This document shows positions 32,930 to 43,775 of a DNA stretch of 64,000 nt, one piece after another (positions within the stretch are counted from its first letter, which is position 1; each line of letters starts with the position of its first letter). The notes under the pieces are model-generated. The model did not search any database. It was not told the DNA's origin and saw only the letters and a program-made list of their open reading frames with translations. Both the position numbers and the translations under genes were made by a program. The DNA comes from Epiperipatus broadwayi (lineage: Eukaryota > Onychophora > Udeonychophora > Euonychophora > Peripatidae), in NCBI GenBank assembly GCA_028023455.1, contig JAQFVV010006198.1, positions 33,789,979-33,853,978 on the forward strand, written 5' to 3'.

Positions 32930-33026
32930 GGCAAGTGTTGGTGGCCGAGTGGTCAGCACAGCTACTTTACAAGCAGTTGTCCCGGGTTCGCTTCCCGGCC
33001 GATGCTTTGACACATGAAAAAAAAAA
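32930..33026 (+). mobile_element. tRNA-derived SINE (family C)
   Basis: Reads GGCAAGTGTTGGTGGCCGAG then TGGTCAGC (box A), an anticodon-like loop TTTACAA between GC-rich arms, CCGGGTTCGCTTCCCGGCC (box B with intact T-arm), GATGCTTTGACACATG and an A run. The tRNA-like part could fold with anticodon UAC, but the element is clearly a SINE because the same unit with the same non-tRNA 3' part and flanking duplications occurs at three sites. Confidence 0.9.
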
Positions 33027-33042
33027 AACTAGACGAGGTTTT
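33027..33042. repeat. 16 bp target-site duplication, right copy
   Basis: Partner of 32914-32929, one mismatch. Confidence 0.85.
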
Positions 33043-33465
33043 TAAGGTAGGGATAGTGCATCCAATTATGCCCATGATATGGGTTTGAATTTAGACCAGA
33101 TAAAAACTAGTCTTATTCAGGTTTAGATTTCTTCTTCAGATAACCAATTCATAATTAATCACGGGTGTCTAGCTAATTTTAGCTAGAAAATAAAAATTTA
33201 GGACGAAAACACCTCTTTCTTTTCTCACTACCCAGTAAATGGAAAATCTAATGAATAATGGATTCTTATTTGTTTTTCTGTTGTTGCAGTGGTCATTGCA
33301 ATTACTTTTTTTAGCTTCTATTTAGAGCATATATGGTGTGGTGGTTAATGACATGAATCCAAATCTGGAACAGAGCTGACGTGTTTTATTTTTAGTAGAA
33401 GCTAATGATCTCCTAACTAAACCCTGACCATTTTTCAATAGCCTATCATGTAGTCATTGGTTAAT
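33043..33465. other. Non-coding stretch
   Basis: No gene or known repeat recognised. Confidence 0.5.
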
Positions 33466-33477
33466 AAATATTAACAT
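33466..33477. repeat. 12 bp target-site duplication, left copy
   Basis: AAATATTAACAT is repeated exactly at 33592-33603. Confidence 0.8.
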
Positions 33478-33591
33478 GAAGTCAAGTGTTGTTAGCCGAG
33501 AGGTCAGCGCAGCCGCCTTGCAAGCAGGCAGTTGGTTGCAGACAGTTGTTGCGGGTTCGCCTCCCGGCCGATGCTATGACACATGAGAAAA
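33478..33591 (+). mobile_element. tRNA-derived SINE (family C) with internal duplication
   Basis: The layout matches 32930-33026 (AAGTGTTGTTAGCCGAGAGG, GCAAGC, GCGGGTTCGCCTCCCGGCC, GATGCTATGACACATGAG, A run). An extra segment of about 17 bases lies between the anticodon arm and box B, where GGCAGTTG and GACAGTTG form a small tandem repeat. The anticodon-like loop reads TTGCAAG. Confidence 0.9.
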
Positions 33592-33603
33592 AAATATTAA
33601 CAT
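33592..33603. repeat. 12 bp target-site duplication, right copy
   Basis: Exact partner of 33466-33477. Confidence 0.8.
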
Positions 33604-33796
33604 TATTAAAATAGTACACATCTATTGCCACTAGCAATGAGTATCATACATATATGAAAGCTGAGTTCATAATTAACTTCTATTTTTATAATTCAGAGGT
33701 TAGATATTTCTGTTGTTCAAGATGATATTACAGAATGAAGCCCACTGCATGCTAGTCTATTAAAGCAGTTATAATCATAGTAGAATAATAAATTTA

Positions 33797-34800
33797 TATA
33801 TAATAATAAAATTGTGCCAACACATATAACATAAAGCTATATAAATGATAATTAACAAACTAAAAAGACTTAGTACTTTCGAGAAAGTATATTTTTCATA
33901 ATCATAGCCTGTTATGATTCACTCATAGGAATAGTCATTATGTGTGTACAATATGCATACTTTATGCAAATGAGTCAATTAGCCCATCTTTTGGATATAG
34001 CAAAACATGATTCTTTGCGATTAATGGTGAAGGAGTCTTCCACTATGAAATAAGCCTCCTTTATCTTACATTTAACATCGTGCCTCTTAGTATAAACCAA
34101 TTTTGCAATGGTGGGTTCAAACTCATGTCCAGCTACTCTTTGCAAAAGACATTCTACAGGACTTTCTCTAAAGAGTTTCATTGGAGCTCTCACACACCTC
34201 ACTCAACTAATAGGCTTACTTTCTCTAAAGAGTTTCATTTGAGCTCTCACACACCTCACTCAACTAATAGGCTTATTAACAACACCAAAAATACCATAAC
34301 TCCCGATCAAACCCCACAGGCTGTGTAATGTTGTGTGCCCTCACAATGGATGTAAAGCTTCATACGTGAAACAAAAGCCACCATAGCTACTAGATTGTCA
34401 CAACATAAGTATAGGTATAATAAGTTGTATACCAACCCAGAATGGAGTTCAATATTCATACAATATCAAAAAGTAGCTGGACCTGAGTTCGAACAACCAT
34501 TGCAAAATTGGTTTGTACTGAGAGGTACGATGTTAAATGTAAGGTAAATGAGTCTTACTTCATAATGGAAGATTCCACCATTAATCGCAAATAATCATGT
34601 TTTGCTATATCCAAAAGATGGGATAATTGACTCATTTGCATAAAGTTTGTTTATTGTACACACATAATGATTTCTATGAGTGAGCATAACAGGCTGATTA
34701 TGAGAAATATACTTTCTTGAAAGCACTAAGCCTTTTTAATTTAATTATCATTTATATAGCTTTACACTGTGTGTTGGCACAATTTTATTATTATAATTTG
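33797..34800. mobile_element. Family K: 1 kb foldback element with about 340 bp arms
   Basis: The left arm 33797-34143 and right arm 34471-34800 are inverted copies over their whole length, by eye near 85-90 percent identical. Shared landmarks include AAAATTGTGCCAACAC, CTTTTGGATATAGCAAAACA and TTGCAATGGT. The 327-base centre is unique and contains a 57 bp tandem duplication. There is no convincing protein frame; frames at 33975-34202 and 34080-34328 overlap on opposite strands. Confidence 0.8.
34161..34274. repeat. 57 bp tandem duplication inside family K
   Basis: ACTTTCTCTAAAGAGTTTCA starts both units (34161 and 34218). They differ at about one position. Confidence 0.9.
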
Positions 34801-35164
34801 ATAACGTAAAGTAGAAATCTAGGATTTATTACTTAAATTTATATATGTAATTTTGGTTATGAAATGTGTCTTACAGAATTCTAAAACTGAGTGGTAAGCT
34901 TTTCCAAACACAATTCTATATTACAAAATAGATTCAAATGCAAATTTTAGTCTCCAACAATTATGGAAATAAAATATTGTTAATAGTCAAGTGTTGTCAA
35001 TTGGTTAAGAATACTATTGCTTAGAACCAAAATTAACTTTGAGCAGCGAATATATGCATAGATTATAATATGGTAGAATAGATGTAAGAATGAGCAAAAT
35101 GGTTTAATATAATGTATCTGAAGAGAAAATATGATTTATGTACTAGCCAATAGTATACTTTAAC
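34801..35164. other. AT-rich intergenic stretch
   Basis: No feature recognised. Confidence 0.5.
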
Positions 35165-35300
35165 CAAATGATGATGTTAATTTGCATTTCCTAAAACCAT
35201 GCTGAGTTTCAGGAAACCATTCATACATAAGTGGAAGCAATCTATTCAATAAAATTCTTGAAAGTATTTTCACTGTAGTGGATTGTAATAATGTTTTATA
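35165..35300 (-). pseudogene. LINE reverse-transcriptase fragment, inverted 5' part
   Basis: On the minus strand it reads STTVKILSRILLNRLLPLMY then EWFPETQHGFRKC. This is the reverse-transcriptase block LLS..KILSRILLNRL...PE.Q.GFR found in many non-LTR retrotransposons. A related block occurs at 62215-62520 on the minus strand. It abuts the plus-strand LINE C-terminus at 35309, so the two probably belong to one insertion with an inverted 5' end. Confidence 0.65.
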
Positions 35301-35308
35301 ATTGGAAC

Positions 35309-35738
35309 AGTAGTTTACTGTTTAAGGCTCAAATGGGCTCTTTAGAAACAGGGGTTTATACACGTAAATGGACAAATGTGGGTGATTTAGTCTGCAAGTT
35401 GTGTAAGGAAGGCATAGAAAATATTAGGCATTTGTTAATTGAATGTAAATGCTTGAAAGCAGAAAGGATACAAATAATAAAGTTGTGGAAGAATAAATAC
35501 AAGGAAGGTGATTATACAGAAAGTGGGTTATTGATTTTTATGCTGGGTTAAGAAAAAGATAAGGGAAAGTTAGATATAAAGGCCATGGAGTTGACAAAGA
35601 TTATGCTGTGGAAATGGGTTGGAGCAGGGTGTGGGAAAACTTAGAGTGGGAAATAGAAAGGGAAGGTATAGCAGCTAACAGTTTTTTCTGGGCATTGTTG
35701 CTGAGAGATTCCTGACTCCATATAAGGAGAAGTCACAG
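35309..35738 (+). pseudogene. Non-LTR retrotransposon C-terminal fragment (family E)
   Basis: Reads SSLLFKAQMGSLETGVY, DLVCKLCKEGIENI, RHLLIECKCLKAERIQII, YTESGLLIFMLG, then after a stop KAMELTKIMLWKWVGAGC and the terminal TAG at 35642-35644. The 3' UTR ends ATCACATCACATGG. It has the same CxxC...HxxxxC motif as the copy at 21683. It is followed without a gap by a piece of the family A tail. Confidence 0.75.
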
Positions 35739-35805
35739 CAATCACATCACATGGTGTTAACAGTTTGTGCAAGCATAGGAAAATGGTACTCATATGATGT
35801 TAAAT
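35739..35805 (+). repeat. Family A tail directly after a LINE 3' end
   Basis: AACAGTTTGTGCAAGCATAGG then AAAATGGTACTCATATGATG is the constant tail of family A without its body, and starts at the end of the family E LINE. Confidence 0.7.
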
Positions 35806-36104
35806 AAAATGTTGTTTAAGTAAATCCTAGTCTAAGATTAAATAATTGTCATAAAAAAATTAAAAAGCTCTTACAACTTATTTATATGGTTCAGGCATAG
35901 AAAGGTAGATTAAAGATATTTTATCTTTACTGAATTCATTTACAAAAAAAGTAGATTTCAAAAGCGCATTGATCATACCTAACTCTGTATTGTTGCCTTT
36001 CATATTTTATCACAGTGTATCATTCAAATTAGTAGTCTTAAGAATTTGCAAGAGATATAAGATATACGACCATTTAATTCCCAGAATGCACCTTTCTAAA
36101 ATAT
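35806..36104. other. AT-rich intergenic stretch
   Basis: No feature recognised. Confidence 0.4.
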
Positions 36105-36640
36105 ATACATGGAAGTGTACGCTAGTGGCTACTATCAACTTCTAAGTAGTCCCCTTGTACATCTATACACTGATTAAAATGGTGTCACCATTTCTGGAAG
36201 CACACCTGGAACTCATTTTTAGGAATATCGTTGAGCAGCTGTCTCATTCTTTTGGGTATCAGTTATAGCAAAAAGTCTTCAACTATTCAGCAGAGTTTTT
36301 AATTTTGAAAATACCAGAAATCACAGAGAGCTAAGTTAGGGGAATAGGCAGGGTGGGCTAATGTATAATTGATCTTTTCCCCCAAAAGTCTCACAATGAT
36401 TGCATCGTGATCCATTTTTATGCCAAAGTGTGTAAACAGATATTTAGTATTTTCTCAGTAGCTAACAACTATCTCTAACAGCTTAAAATTTACATATAAT
36501 AGCTCAAACATGTTAAGACATGACTGATCAACATTCATGTGATTTTGATACACTAGGTCATGGGTGACAACACCTGGCTATTTCAGGAACTAAATTGTCA
36601 CACCTCATCTATAACACCTAGTTTTCTACTACTCTTCATA
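36105..36640 (-). pseudogene. Mariner-like transposase relic
   Basis: The best-preserved minus-strand part reads KINYTLAHPAYSPNLALCDF then WYF, and NDIPKNEFQVCFQKW followed by FNQCIDVQGDYLE. These match the HPPYSPDLAPCDF catalytic block (third acidic residue of the DD34D triad; here the D after PYSP is N) and the terminal IP..EFQ.CF..W..R....I...GDYFE motif of mariner transposases. The middle is shifted and stop-ridden, and the first two catalytic aspartates were not found with confidence. No terminal repeats were identified. Confidence 0.7.
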
Positions 36641-36973
36641 CTTTTTAGAGTATATATAATCCACTACTGCTAACAAATAACACTTCATTTTATCATGTTT
36701 TTATATACTTGGGTACATTATAATATATCTAATACATTTTACTGGTGTCAACAGGCATTATCAATCTTGAAAAGTCAGCTATGACAACTCCTATCTGGAA
36801 AATCTATTATCTTGCCCTTTTGCAGATAACCATGACAAATTTTAGTATATTTATTTGTGTCATATTCTAAGGATTTCCATTTCGTTGAGTTAAAGTGTCA
36901 ACAATTCTCAAAATTTCCAAACACTATATTAAAATCCAAATTATAAATATTGTATTGTTGTACTATAACAAAC
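36641..36973. other. Non-coding stretch
   Basis: No further feature recognised. Confidence 0.4.
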
Positions 36974-37170
36974 AAGTAATATTTACTAAGGCTGTAAACC
37001 TCAGGAATATGCACATGAAAATGTGAAGGTAGGGACCTCTACAGGTCTTAACCACAAGCTTATGCCTTGGAAGAAAAGGCGTAAGCTTGTGGTTAAGACC
37101 TGTAGAGGTCCCTACCTTTGCATTTTCACACACACATTCCTGAGGTTTTCAGCCTTAGTAAATATTACTT
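36974..37170. repeat. Family L: near-perfect 93 bp hairpin
   Basis: The left arm 36974-37066 and right arm 37078-37170 are inverted copies with only a few mismatches and an 11-base loop. They share GGTAGGGACCTCTACAGGTC and CTTAACCACAAGCTTATGCC and their inverses. The outer ends read AAGTAATATTTACTAAGGCT. A related half copy is at 60640-60745. Confidence 0.9.
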
Positions 37171-38304
37171 ACATAATCAATGTGCGTTTAAATAAATTTA
37201 TAATTATAACAAACAAGGCAATTTCAGAAACTCGTAAATCCTATGCTTATTTATAGAGTCATGTAATTTGAGTAATTTCCTTTTATATTTTTTGGTTCTC
37301 ATTTCTTCTAATGGAATAGAGATAGTCAATCCCAAACTATTTCCTTGATTTATAAATATTTAATTCTTCAAATGTCTGCAAGAAGATTGACATTTTATCA
37401 TTATGATATTATAAATAGGATCTCATTCATGTCTTCAAGTCCTTTTTTAATAAGTGTTTATTCAAAAAAAATAATTCTATGACAGAATGGAGGGGATTTG
37501 ATCTTCATATGGGTTATTGATGTACAATTCAATTAAAAAATCATTTTCTATAGATGCTTCACTAATTATTAGATTTAATTATGATTATCTTAGAATTCAA
37601 AGTATTAGTAACAGACTGTTTTTGGCAAATGAAATTCTATTATTAACATTTACAAAGTGTTTTTTGTACTGAAGCCATTATGGCTAATGTTTTTGTTAGC
37701 AGGACCCCTACAACATCAGAAGAATGTAATGTGATATTAGTAACATTCATATTTTTATTGTTACTAAATTATTATTACTTATTTTATGCAAATAAATTAT
37801 AGTTTGCACATTTTGTCAGACCAAAAGAGACTTTTCTTCTTGTATATATTAGACCTATTTACTTAATGAAGTAGCAAAAATATATAAAAAAAATTTACAT
37901 TGTTGCTGACAATATATTTATACAAAGATTATTTTAGAAACCACATCTTAATCATTAATATTTGTTATTTTCAAATGCAAGACTCATGCATCAATGTAGA
38001 CCACATGCTTCAAGTCTTTCTATCCCTTATGTTACTCTTTAAATATTTGTTAACTAACATTCTTTTTTTCTACCCCCCCCCCCACCCATTTTAAACTATC
38101 TTTCACAATTTTTGATAGAAGTTACATTCATAATCCAGTCCCTCTTTGTTTGAAAGTTTGCAATGTTGGCATTTGCTTGCAATTATACATTGGATTATTT
38201 CCGTCATTTAGAATTGTTAAATGTTTTTAGAAAAAAATTAAATTTTATTTAAACTTTATTAATACATTCAGATGTTAGTAATAATCCAAAAACTTGTATA
38301 TTTT
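37171..38304. other. AT-rich intergenic stretch
   Basis: No gene or known repeat recognised. A C-rich run lies near 38075-38088. Confidence 0.5.
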
Positions 38305-38430
38305 GAATTAATTATTTCCATGGATTGTTATTATAATAAAGAATAGAAAAGAGCTATTATCAATATAAACAGAGATAACCTTTAATTAAATATTTCTATG
38401 GATTTTTATTATAATAAGGAATAGAAATGA
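38305..38430. repeat. Imperfect direct repeat of about 45 bp, period about 80
   Basis: ATTATTTCCATGGATTGTTA then TTATAATAAAGAATAGAAAAGAG (38313-38353) is repeated as ATATTTCTATGGATTTTTAT then TATAATAAGGAATAGAAATGAG (38388-38432). Confidence 0.65.
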
Positions 38431-38631
38431 GATTTTCATATTGCCAAGAAACTAATAATAATGCACAAATAAGGATATAACACAATGTCTTGATATTAAT
38501 CTTTCTCTCTTCTTCAGTTGTTGCTGGCCTGACCAGTGACATAGGAATCAAAACTAGGCCATACAGGGTTTAAATTTTCTAATATGATAAGAAAATTTCA
38601 ACACTTTAAGTATATATGTGTGTTCTAATGT

Positions 38632-38655
38632 TATATATATATATATATATATATT
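38632..38655. repeat. (AT)n microsatellite
   Basis: About 12 uninterrupted AT units. Confidence 0.85.
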
Positions 38656-38778
38656 TCAATTTAGGTTTATAAAGGAGGCATATTAACACGGATGCTCTCA
38701 TCATTGAAATAATTATCCCTAGTTTTTTACTTAGTGTTGTCTCCTTTCTCTTTCTATTATCTGAATGTAACAGTTATT

Positions 38779-38997
38779 TCAACTTTCTAGTTGACCAAAG
38801 TATGATTTAAGAATGTGAGAATTATATGTACCTTTTATTTCACCATCTATATTTAACCAGAATGCATTTGGACCTGTTTGTTTTATTATAGTAAATGGTC
38901 CTTTATATGGATTATAGAATTTATGGCATTTATTTTGGAGTTATTTATTAAGGTTGTGGGCCTTTATAGGTGTGAATCTAGTAGATTCATTTACACT
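38779..38997 (-). pseudogene. LTR-retrotransposon integrase C-terminal relic
   Basis: The minus-strand frame reads VNESTRFTPIKAHNLNK, stop, then KFYNPYKGPFTIIKQTGPNA, FWLNIDGEIKGTYNSH and ILKSYFGQLES before a stop at 38779-38781. The Y.GPF.I....GP.AF.L pattern followed by a short tail is that of the C-terminal domain of Ty3/gypsy-type integrases. The catalytic core was not found upstream on this strand, where the sequence is AT-rich and stop-ridden. LTRs were not found. Confidence 0.6.
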
Positions 38998-39780
38998 CCA
39001 GTTAATATAATTTGCTATATATATTTATTATTTTATCATACAATATCATTATATTGATTACTTGCCTTTTATTCTTTACTTACAAATGCTTTTCACACAA
39101 TATGTCTTTATCATTATATTGAATGTTGTTAGGCCGTATTTATTATTTATAGAATGGTATATCTAGAGATAGTATTGTGGATCATCTGATTATTTGCAGC
39201 TAAGTTTATTTTAGCTAGCCTATGCATGCTTTATGTATAGATTTATCCTGCTCTTTAATCTTGAGACTTATTGGATTTCATCTGGCATCCATTAAAGGTA
39301 TCAGTTGTAATTTTTCTATGAATGTGACAACTTATTAGCAATCAGTCTCCTTTTCCATGCTAATGGTATAATCCATTCTGGGTTTAGAAATGAATCTATA
39401 AATTTATTTATAAGAGTTCATTTCTTAATATATTTTTAGACAAGTTTCTATATTGTGTTTATTCTTCTTTATGCTTTCAATCCTTAATTTTTTCAAACTG
39501 CAATCCTGATAAGTATTACAGAATTCACAGGCACATGTTGTGAAAATTATTTTGTTAATTGATTTAATTGTCTTGATTTAATTGTCTCTCAAAATTTCAT
39601 TCTATTCCTCCATGATATGGTTTCCATATTTTTGGGAAATAAATTTACTTCGTTTCAGCTTCACTATAAATTTATTAACCTTTTATGGTATATTTGGTGA
39701 AGATGAATAGATCATTATAAGTTTTGATAAATAATTTAATTTCCAAATTTTTAATTGATAATTTGGTTTTTTTATATTTT
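38998..39780. other. AT-rich stretch, possibly decayed retroelement interior
   Basis: No motif could be identified. It lies between the integrase relic and the minus-strand open frames at 39781-40480, and may belong to the same dead element. Confidence 0.3.
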
Positions 39781-40480
39781 TTAAAATAATAATGATGTAA
39801 AAACAAAAATTTGGTTATTCCAATTTGCGTAATCATGTTTCCATATCCATGGTCGTAATCCTTTCAGTCCATTTTTTATTATGAGCTTATTACTTAATAA
39901 AGGTAAATGTGTCTTTGTAGGTGTTACATAATTTATGGAATATAGTACCCTTTGTTTCTTAGTATTTAATATGGTCATCCCCATTATTATCTTAAAAAAT
40001 TTTTAGGTCATGATCATCCACTTGATTATGGAAAGATTTTAAGAGCCATAATACATACTTAAGATGATCAAGTATAGTAATCTTATTTGTGCTTTTAAAA
40101 TTTGCCTTTTTATTGTAACAACTTTCCTTTGTAGGAATCTTATGGGTATGTAGGGTTTTATCCTGATGGCTATCATTCACTTAACCAATACAATGTTTCA
40201 AGAATATTCTAGCTTTGGGAATGATTGCAGATATGTATCCCATTTGTTTAGCATCGTATCTTCATCCACGTATTCTGCCATGATATTTCTAAAATATGGA
40301 GATATCTCATCTCTCATGGGTTCATAATTTGGCTCATGGTCAGCCTTGAGGTCTTGTGAGCTTAACTTCATTTGGTATGTGGAAGTATCATTTGGCTATT
40401 TTTCTCTCAACTCCTTAGATTTGCAACCTAATTCAAACTTTACATTATCCATATGTAGGTTTGCTAAGCTCTTTATATGA
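39781..40480 (-). pseudogene. Cluster of minus-strand open frames, possible LTR-element gag/pol relic
   Basis: Successive minus-strand pieces read MRDEISPYFRNIMAEYVDED then TMLNKWDTYLQSFPKLEYS (about 40205-40330), KITILDHLKYVLWLLKSF (39992-40180), and INYVTPTKTHLPLLSNKL (39781-39984), separated by stops. The sequence is less T-run-rich than the surroundings and looks like former coding DNA on the same strand as the integrase relic at 38779. I do not recognise a specific domain; assignment to an LTR element rests on position and strand only. Confidence 0.3.
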
Positions 40481-43038
40481 CCTTGTGGATTAAATTGGTT
40501 TTTCTGTAAATATTGTTAGTGCCTTCATGGGGTTTATTAGTTGGATAGGCAATTGCATGGTTGATACCTGAGTATCTGGGTTGGTTTTGAGGGGATCATT
40601 CTGATATCATAAACATTATCTGATGTGGAAGAGTGGGTTCTGAACAAGGGTCACTTGTCATATTAAGATCTTTACTGGCTATCTCTAGGCTGTTTTCTTT
40701 TACATGTTGTAAATTGTATTCCTATAGACCTGTATAGATTTATTGCGATTACAACGGTAGGTTATACGCTGAGAATTAGAAAATAAAAACATCATTCAAA
40801 GTGGGCCCCAAATGCCAAATTAAGATTGAAGAACTTTTCACAAACCTAAAAAAAGCCAAGAAGTATTCCATTCTTAATTTCATACCAATTGTTGAATCCT
40901 TATAACTATTTTTTTTGCAGTAAATGACTTGATGTCAATCATCACTGGTACCCTTATTAGAGGCTTCATATAGTCTCAATGTTACTGATATTTAATCTTT
41001 ACCTATATCTACCACCCATAACTTTTTCAGCCATTGATAAATACTTATGTACTGCAATCAAAATTACCCCAATTCAAAACTCAACCAGACTTGCCAAGAC
41101 ACCAAAACACTACCAATGGTTTCCCTGCTACAAGCAGACTTCTCAAGTGTAAAGAACTACAAAATAACAACATAATTAAACCAAACATTACCCACAATTC
41201 CACCTACTTCCCATACACACTTAATATTAAAAGAACTTTTAAATAAGTTAATTGCTTCAGAATTATAAATTTTTAATAAATTTATATGGTGTATACTGCA
41301 AATATAACTTTAATAGTTTCAGGAGCATATCTTCCTTTTTCCTTTTTTATTAATTCATAAATTTTGAATTCATTTTTATTAAATAATAAGGCTGTTTTCA
41401 GCATAAATATTTTCTCCTACAATACTAAATTAATTAATTTCATTTTATTATATAAAGGAAATAGTTTATCACATTTTGAAGCTTTGTGGAATTGTGGTCA
41501 TCATTATCCAATGCACTTTGGAGTCAGTGTAAACAAAGTTTTATTTTTTTAATTCATAGTAACAATAAACTGACATGATTGTAAATATTATTACTGTAGT
41601 CACAACAATATGGCTGACAGTGAGAGATAAAAAATGGCTACTGCTACACCACTTTGGGAAAATTCATGTAAAATTTAAAAGTTTAATAAATTATAATTCT
41701 TTAAATTTTTATTTAATATTATTTAAATAATAGATTATTTCATTTATGGATTTTGAGAGAATGGATATGGCTGACTAGTTATATCAACAAAACATCACCT
41801 AAGTTTTTTAATTTACATTTTAACACATTTTTAAAGAGATATTCTCTTTATTCTATTTCAGGACATAAATTGAAAGTTTGGATGATCAATAAATACATAA
41901 TACTAATGCTGTTAAATCTATAGCACCAAACTAATGTTTTTCTATGGTTATCATCAGAAAGGATTTGTGGATCTAGAATATTTTATACCAAGTGGCCATT
42001 TTTTATTTCTTTTATATTATCAAACTAAAGAACTAAATCTCAAAATATTCTAAGGTCTAAATCCAAAGTAACTTTTTTGTTCTTGCCTATATATTTATAT
42101 CTTACTTCAGTTTTAGGTTAACCATAGAGACCCATCACCCATTCCAAGATTGGGATATGCTAACATTATCACATGATTTTTGAGATATACACTAGGCTTT
42201 TAAGAACAGCTACTCTTAATTTCAAAAATGTAGGCTTTAGCAATCAAGTGGAATCACTAAAATATATAGTTATGAACATTGTATCAGATCTAAATAAATA
42301 TACAAGCAAAATGGCTTGGGGTTCAAAACCATAGGAAATTTTTAAATTTCACATTATTAGTTTGGTAGTATAAAAGAAGTAACAGAGAACTGCTTAATAA
42401 AAATGTACATTAACTTTGCAAGTATTTCTTGATAAAGAACATATACCAGAATGCTGTGAATTTAGATATAAATTAATAACAACCTGTATTCATTGATTAC
42501 TCAAGTTTGTACTAGTAGTTTTGAATTAGAGTAAAGAAAGTTGCTCCTAAAAGCTCATATTAAATATAAGTGCAATAAAATCATGTGATGCTTTATTGGT
42601 ATATACTATTCTAGTCAAACAGTAATATATATATATATATATTAACATGAAACTGGGTTGACTAAAATATACAATTATCGATTTAGTGTAACATATATAT
42701 ATAATTTTATAAGCAAGTTAGCACAGGTTCAAAATCTTAAGGCATTTTTACATGTCAGACTATTAGTTCAATATTATAAAAGAAATAAAAGGTGATTGGG
42801 TTTGTTGTGAAAGGCATCAGATCCATAAGTACTAGCTAGGGCAGTGATTGGCAGTCGAGAGTGCTAAGAGTCTCCTGGTTGCAGGCCCAGGTTGACATTT
42901 GATGACCTTTTATTTCGGTCCTTATAATTGCAGATTACCTTGCAAGAATTGGAAGAATTGTCTCATATTAAATGAGACCTTATTGACATTGTGAAGTTAG
43001 AAAAAAAGATGAGACAATTGATTTAAAAATAATCATGT
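40481..43038. other. 2.5 kb of mainly AT-rich DNA
   Basis: No gene is assigned. The 70-codon frame at 41034-41246 and the 62-codon frame at 41364-41552 have no recognisable domain. A less AT-rich, tRNA-like patch lies at 42830-42910, and (AT)n runs are near 42626-42642. The tRNA-like patch (GGGCAGTGATTGGCAGTCGA then GGCCCAGGTTGACATTTGA) might be a decayed SINE, but its boxes are poor. Confidence 0.4.
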
Positions 43039-43138
43039 AAAAACACTCAGTGCAAGCCAGAGTAATCTCAATGGAGAGTTTTTCCTGTTTTAATAACAGT
43101 TATGAGCAAGCATAAGAAATGGTGATCATATGATGTTA
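43039..43138 (+). repeat. Family A element, very short form
   Basis: CACTCAGTGCAAGCCAGAGT is followed after six bases by ATGGAGAGTTTTTCCTG and the constant tail TAATAACAGTTATGAGCAAG then GGTGATCATATGATG. The foldback body is deleted. TCATGTA at 43032-43038 and at about 43143 could be a 7 bp remnant of a duplication. Confidence 0.7.
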
Positions 43139-43164
43139 AGCAGTCATGTACTGTACTTCAAAAT

Positions 43165-43775
43165 CACAAACATAATAATGATGAAGAAATTAACGATTAC
43201 AAATATCATGGTCAGATTATTACTACAGATGGAAACATAATGGATGAAATTAATCATAGAATTAAACTTGGATGGAGTGCTTTTGATAGAAATAAATATT
43301 ATTTAAGAAAATATGTCTATGCATTTGAAAAGGTTTTTTTAATAAATGTGTGTTACCAGTTCTTACTTATGGATTTGAGACTTGGATATTTAACAGAAGA
43401 GCACTACAGAAACTTTCAGATCACTCAATGAAGTATGGAGAGTTGTCTGTTAGGAGTAATAAGAAGAAATGGAAAATGAAATAGATGGGTGAGAGAACAA
43501 ACAGATGTTACTGATATCATTGAAAGAATTAAGATTGAAGTGCACTTGGATTGGGCGTATTGATAGAAGAGATGATAATAGATAGACTTGAAATCTTAAA
43601 CTGTATCCAAGAGATTGTAAAAGACCTAGAAAGAGATCATATGTGAGATGGATGAATGAAGTAAGAAAGTGTGTTGGGGTGATATGGAGAAGAGAGGCTA
43701 GAAATCAGAAAAGATGGATTGAACTTGGACAGATCCTCATCCTACAGTGGATTGATTATGGTTGAAAATGACAAT
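43165..43775 (+). pseudogene. RTE LINE fragment, end of reverse transcriptase to 3' end (family D)
   Basis: This is the longest RTE piece in the window. In order it reads DYKYHGQIITTDGNIMDEIN, HRIKLGWSAFDRNKYYLRK, a block matching KRKVFDQCVLPVLTYGAETW-type sequence after frameshifts, MESCLLGVIRRNGK, TDVTDIIERIKIEVHL, then after shifts RWMNEVRKCVGVIW and RWIELGQ. It ends near TGGATTGATTATGG. YKYLGQ...EI..RI..GW.AF is diagnostic of the thumb region of RTE/jockey-type reverse transcriptases. Several stops and shifts; the 5' part is absent. Confidence 0.8.

Noticed and set aside
32930-33005. Possible functional tRNA gene (anticodon UAC)
   Set aside because: The tRNA-like part is followed by the SINE 3' unit and A run and flanked by a 16 bp duplication. 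The acceptor stem does not pair convincingly.
40790-40835. Primer-binding-site-like GTGGGCCCCAAATGCCA
   Set aside because: Resembles retroelement primer sites only loosely, and its orientation conflicts with the minus-strand integrase relic. No LTR ends were found.
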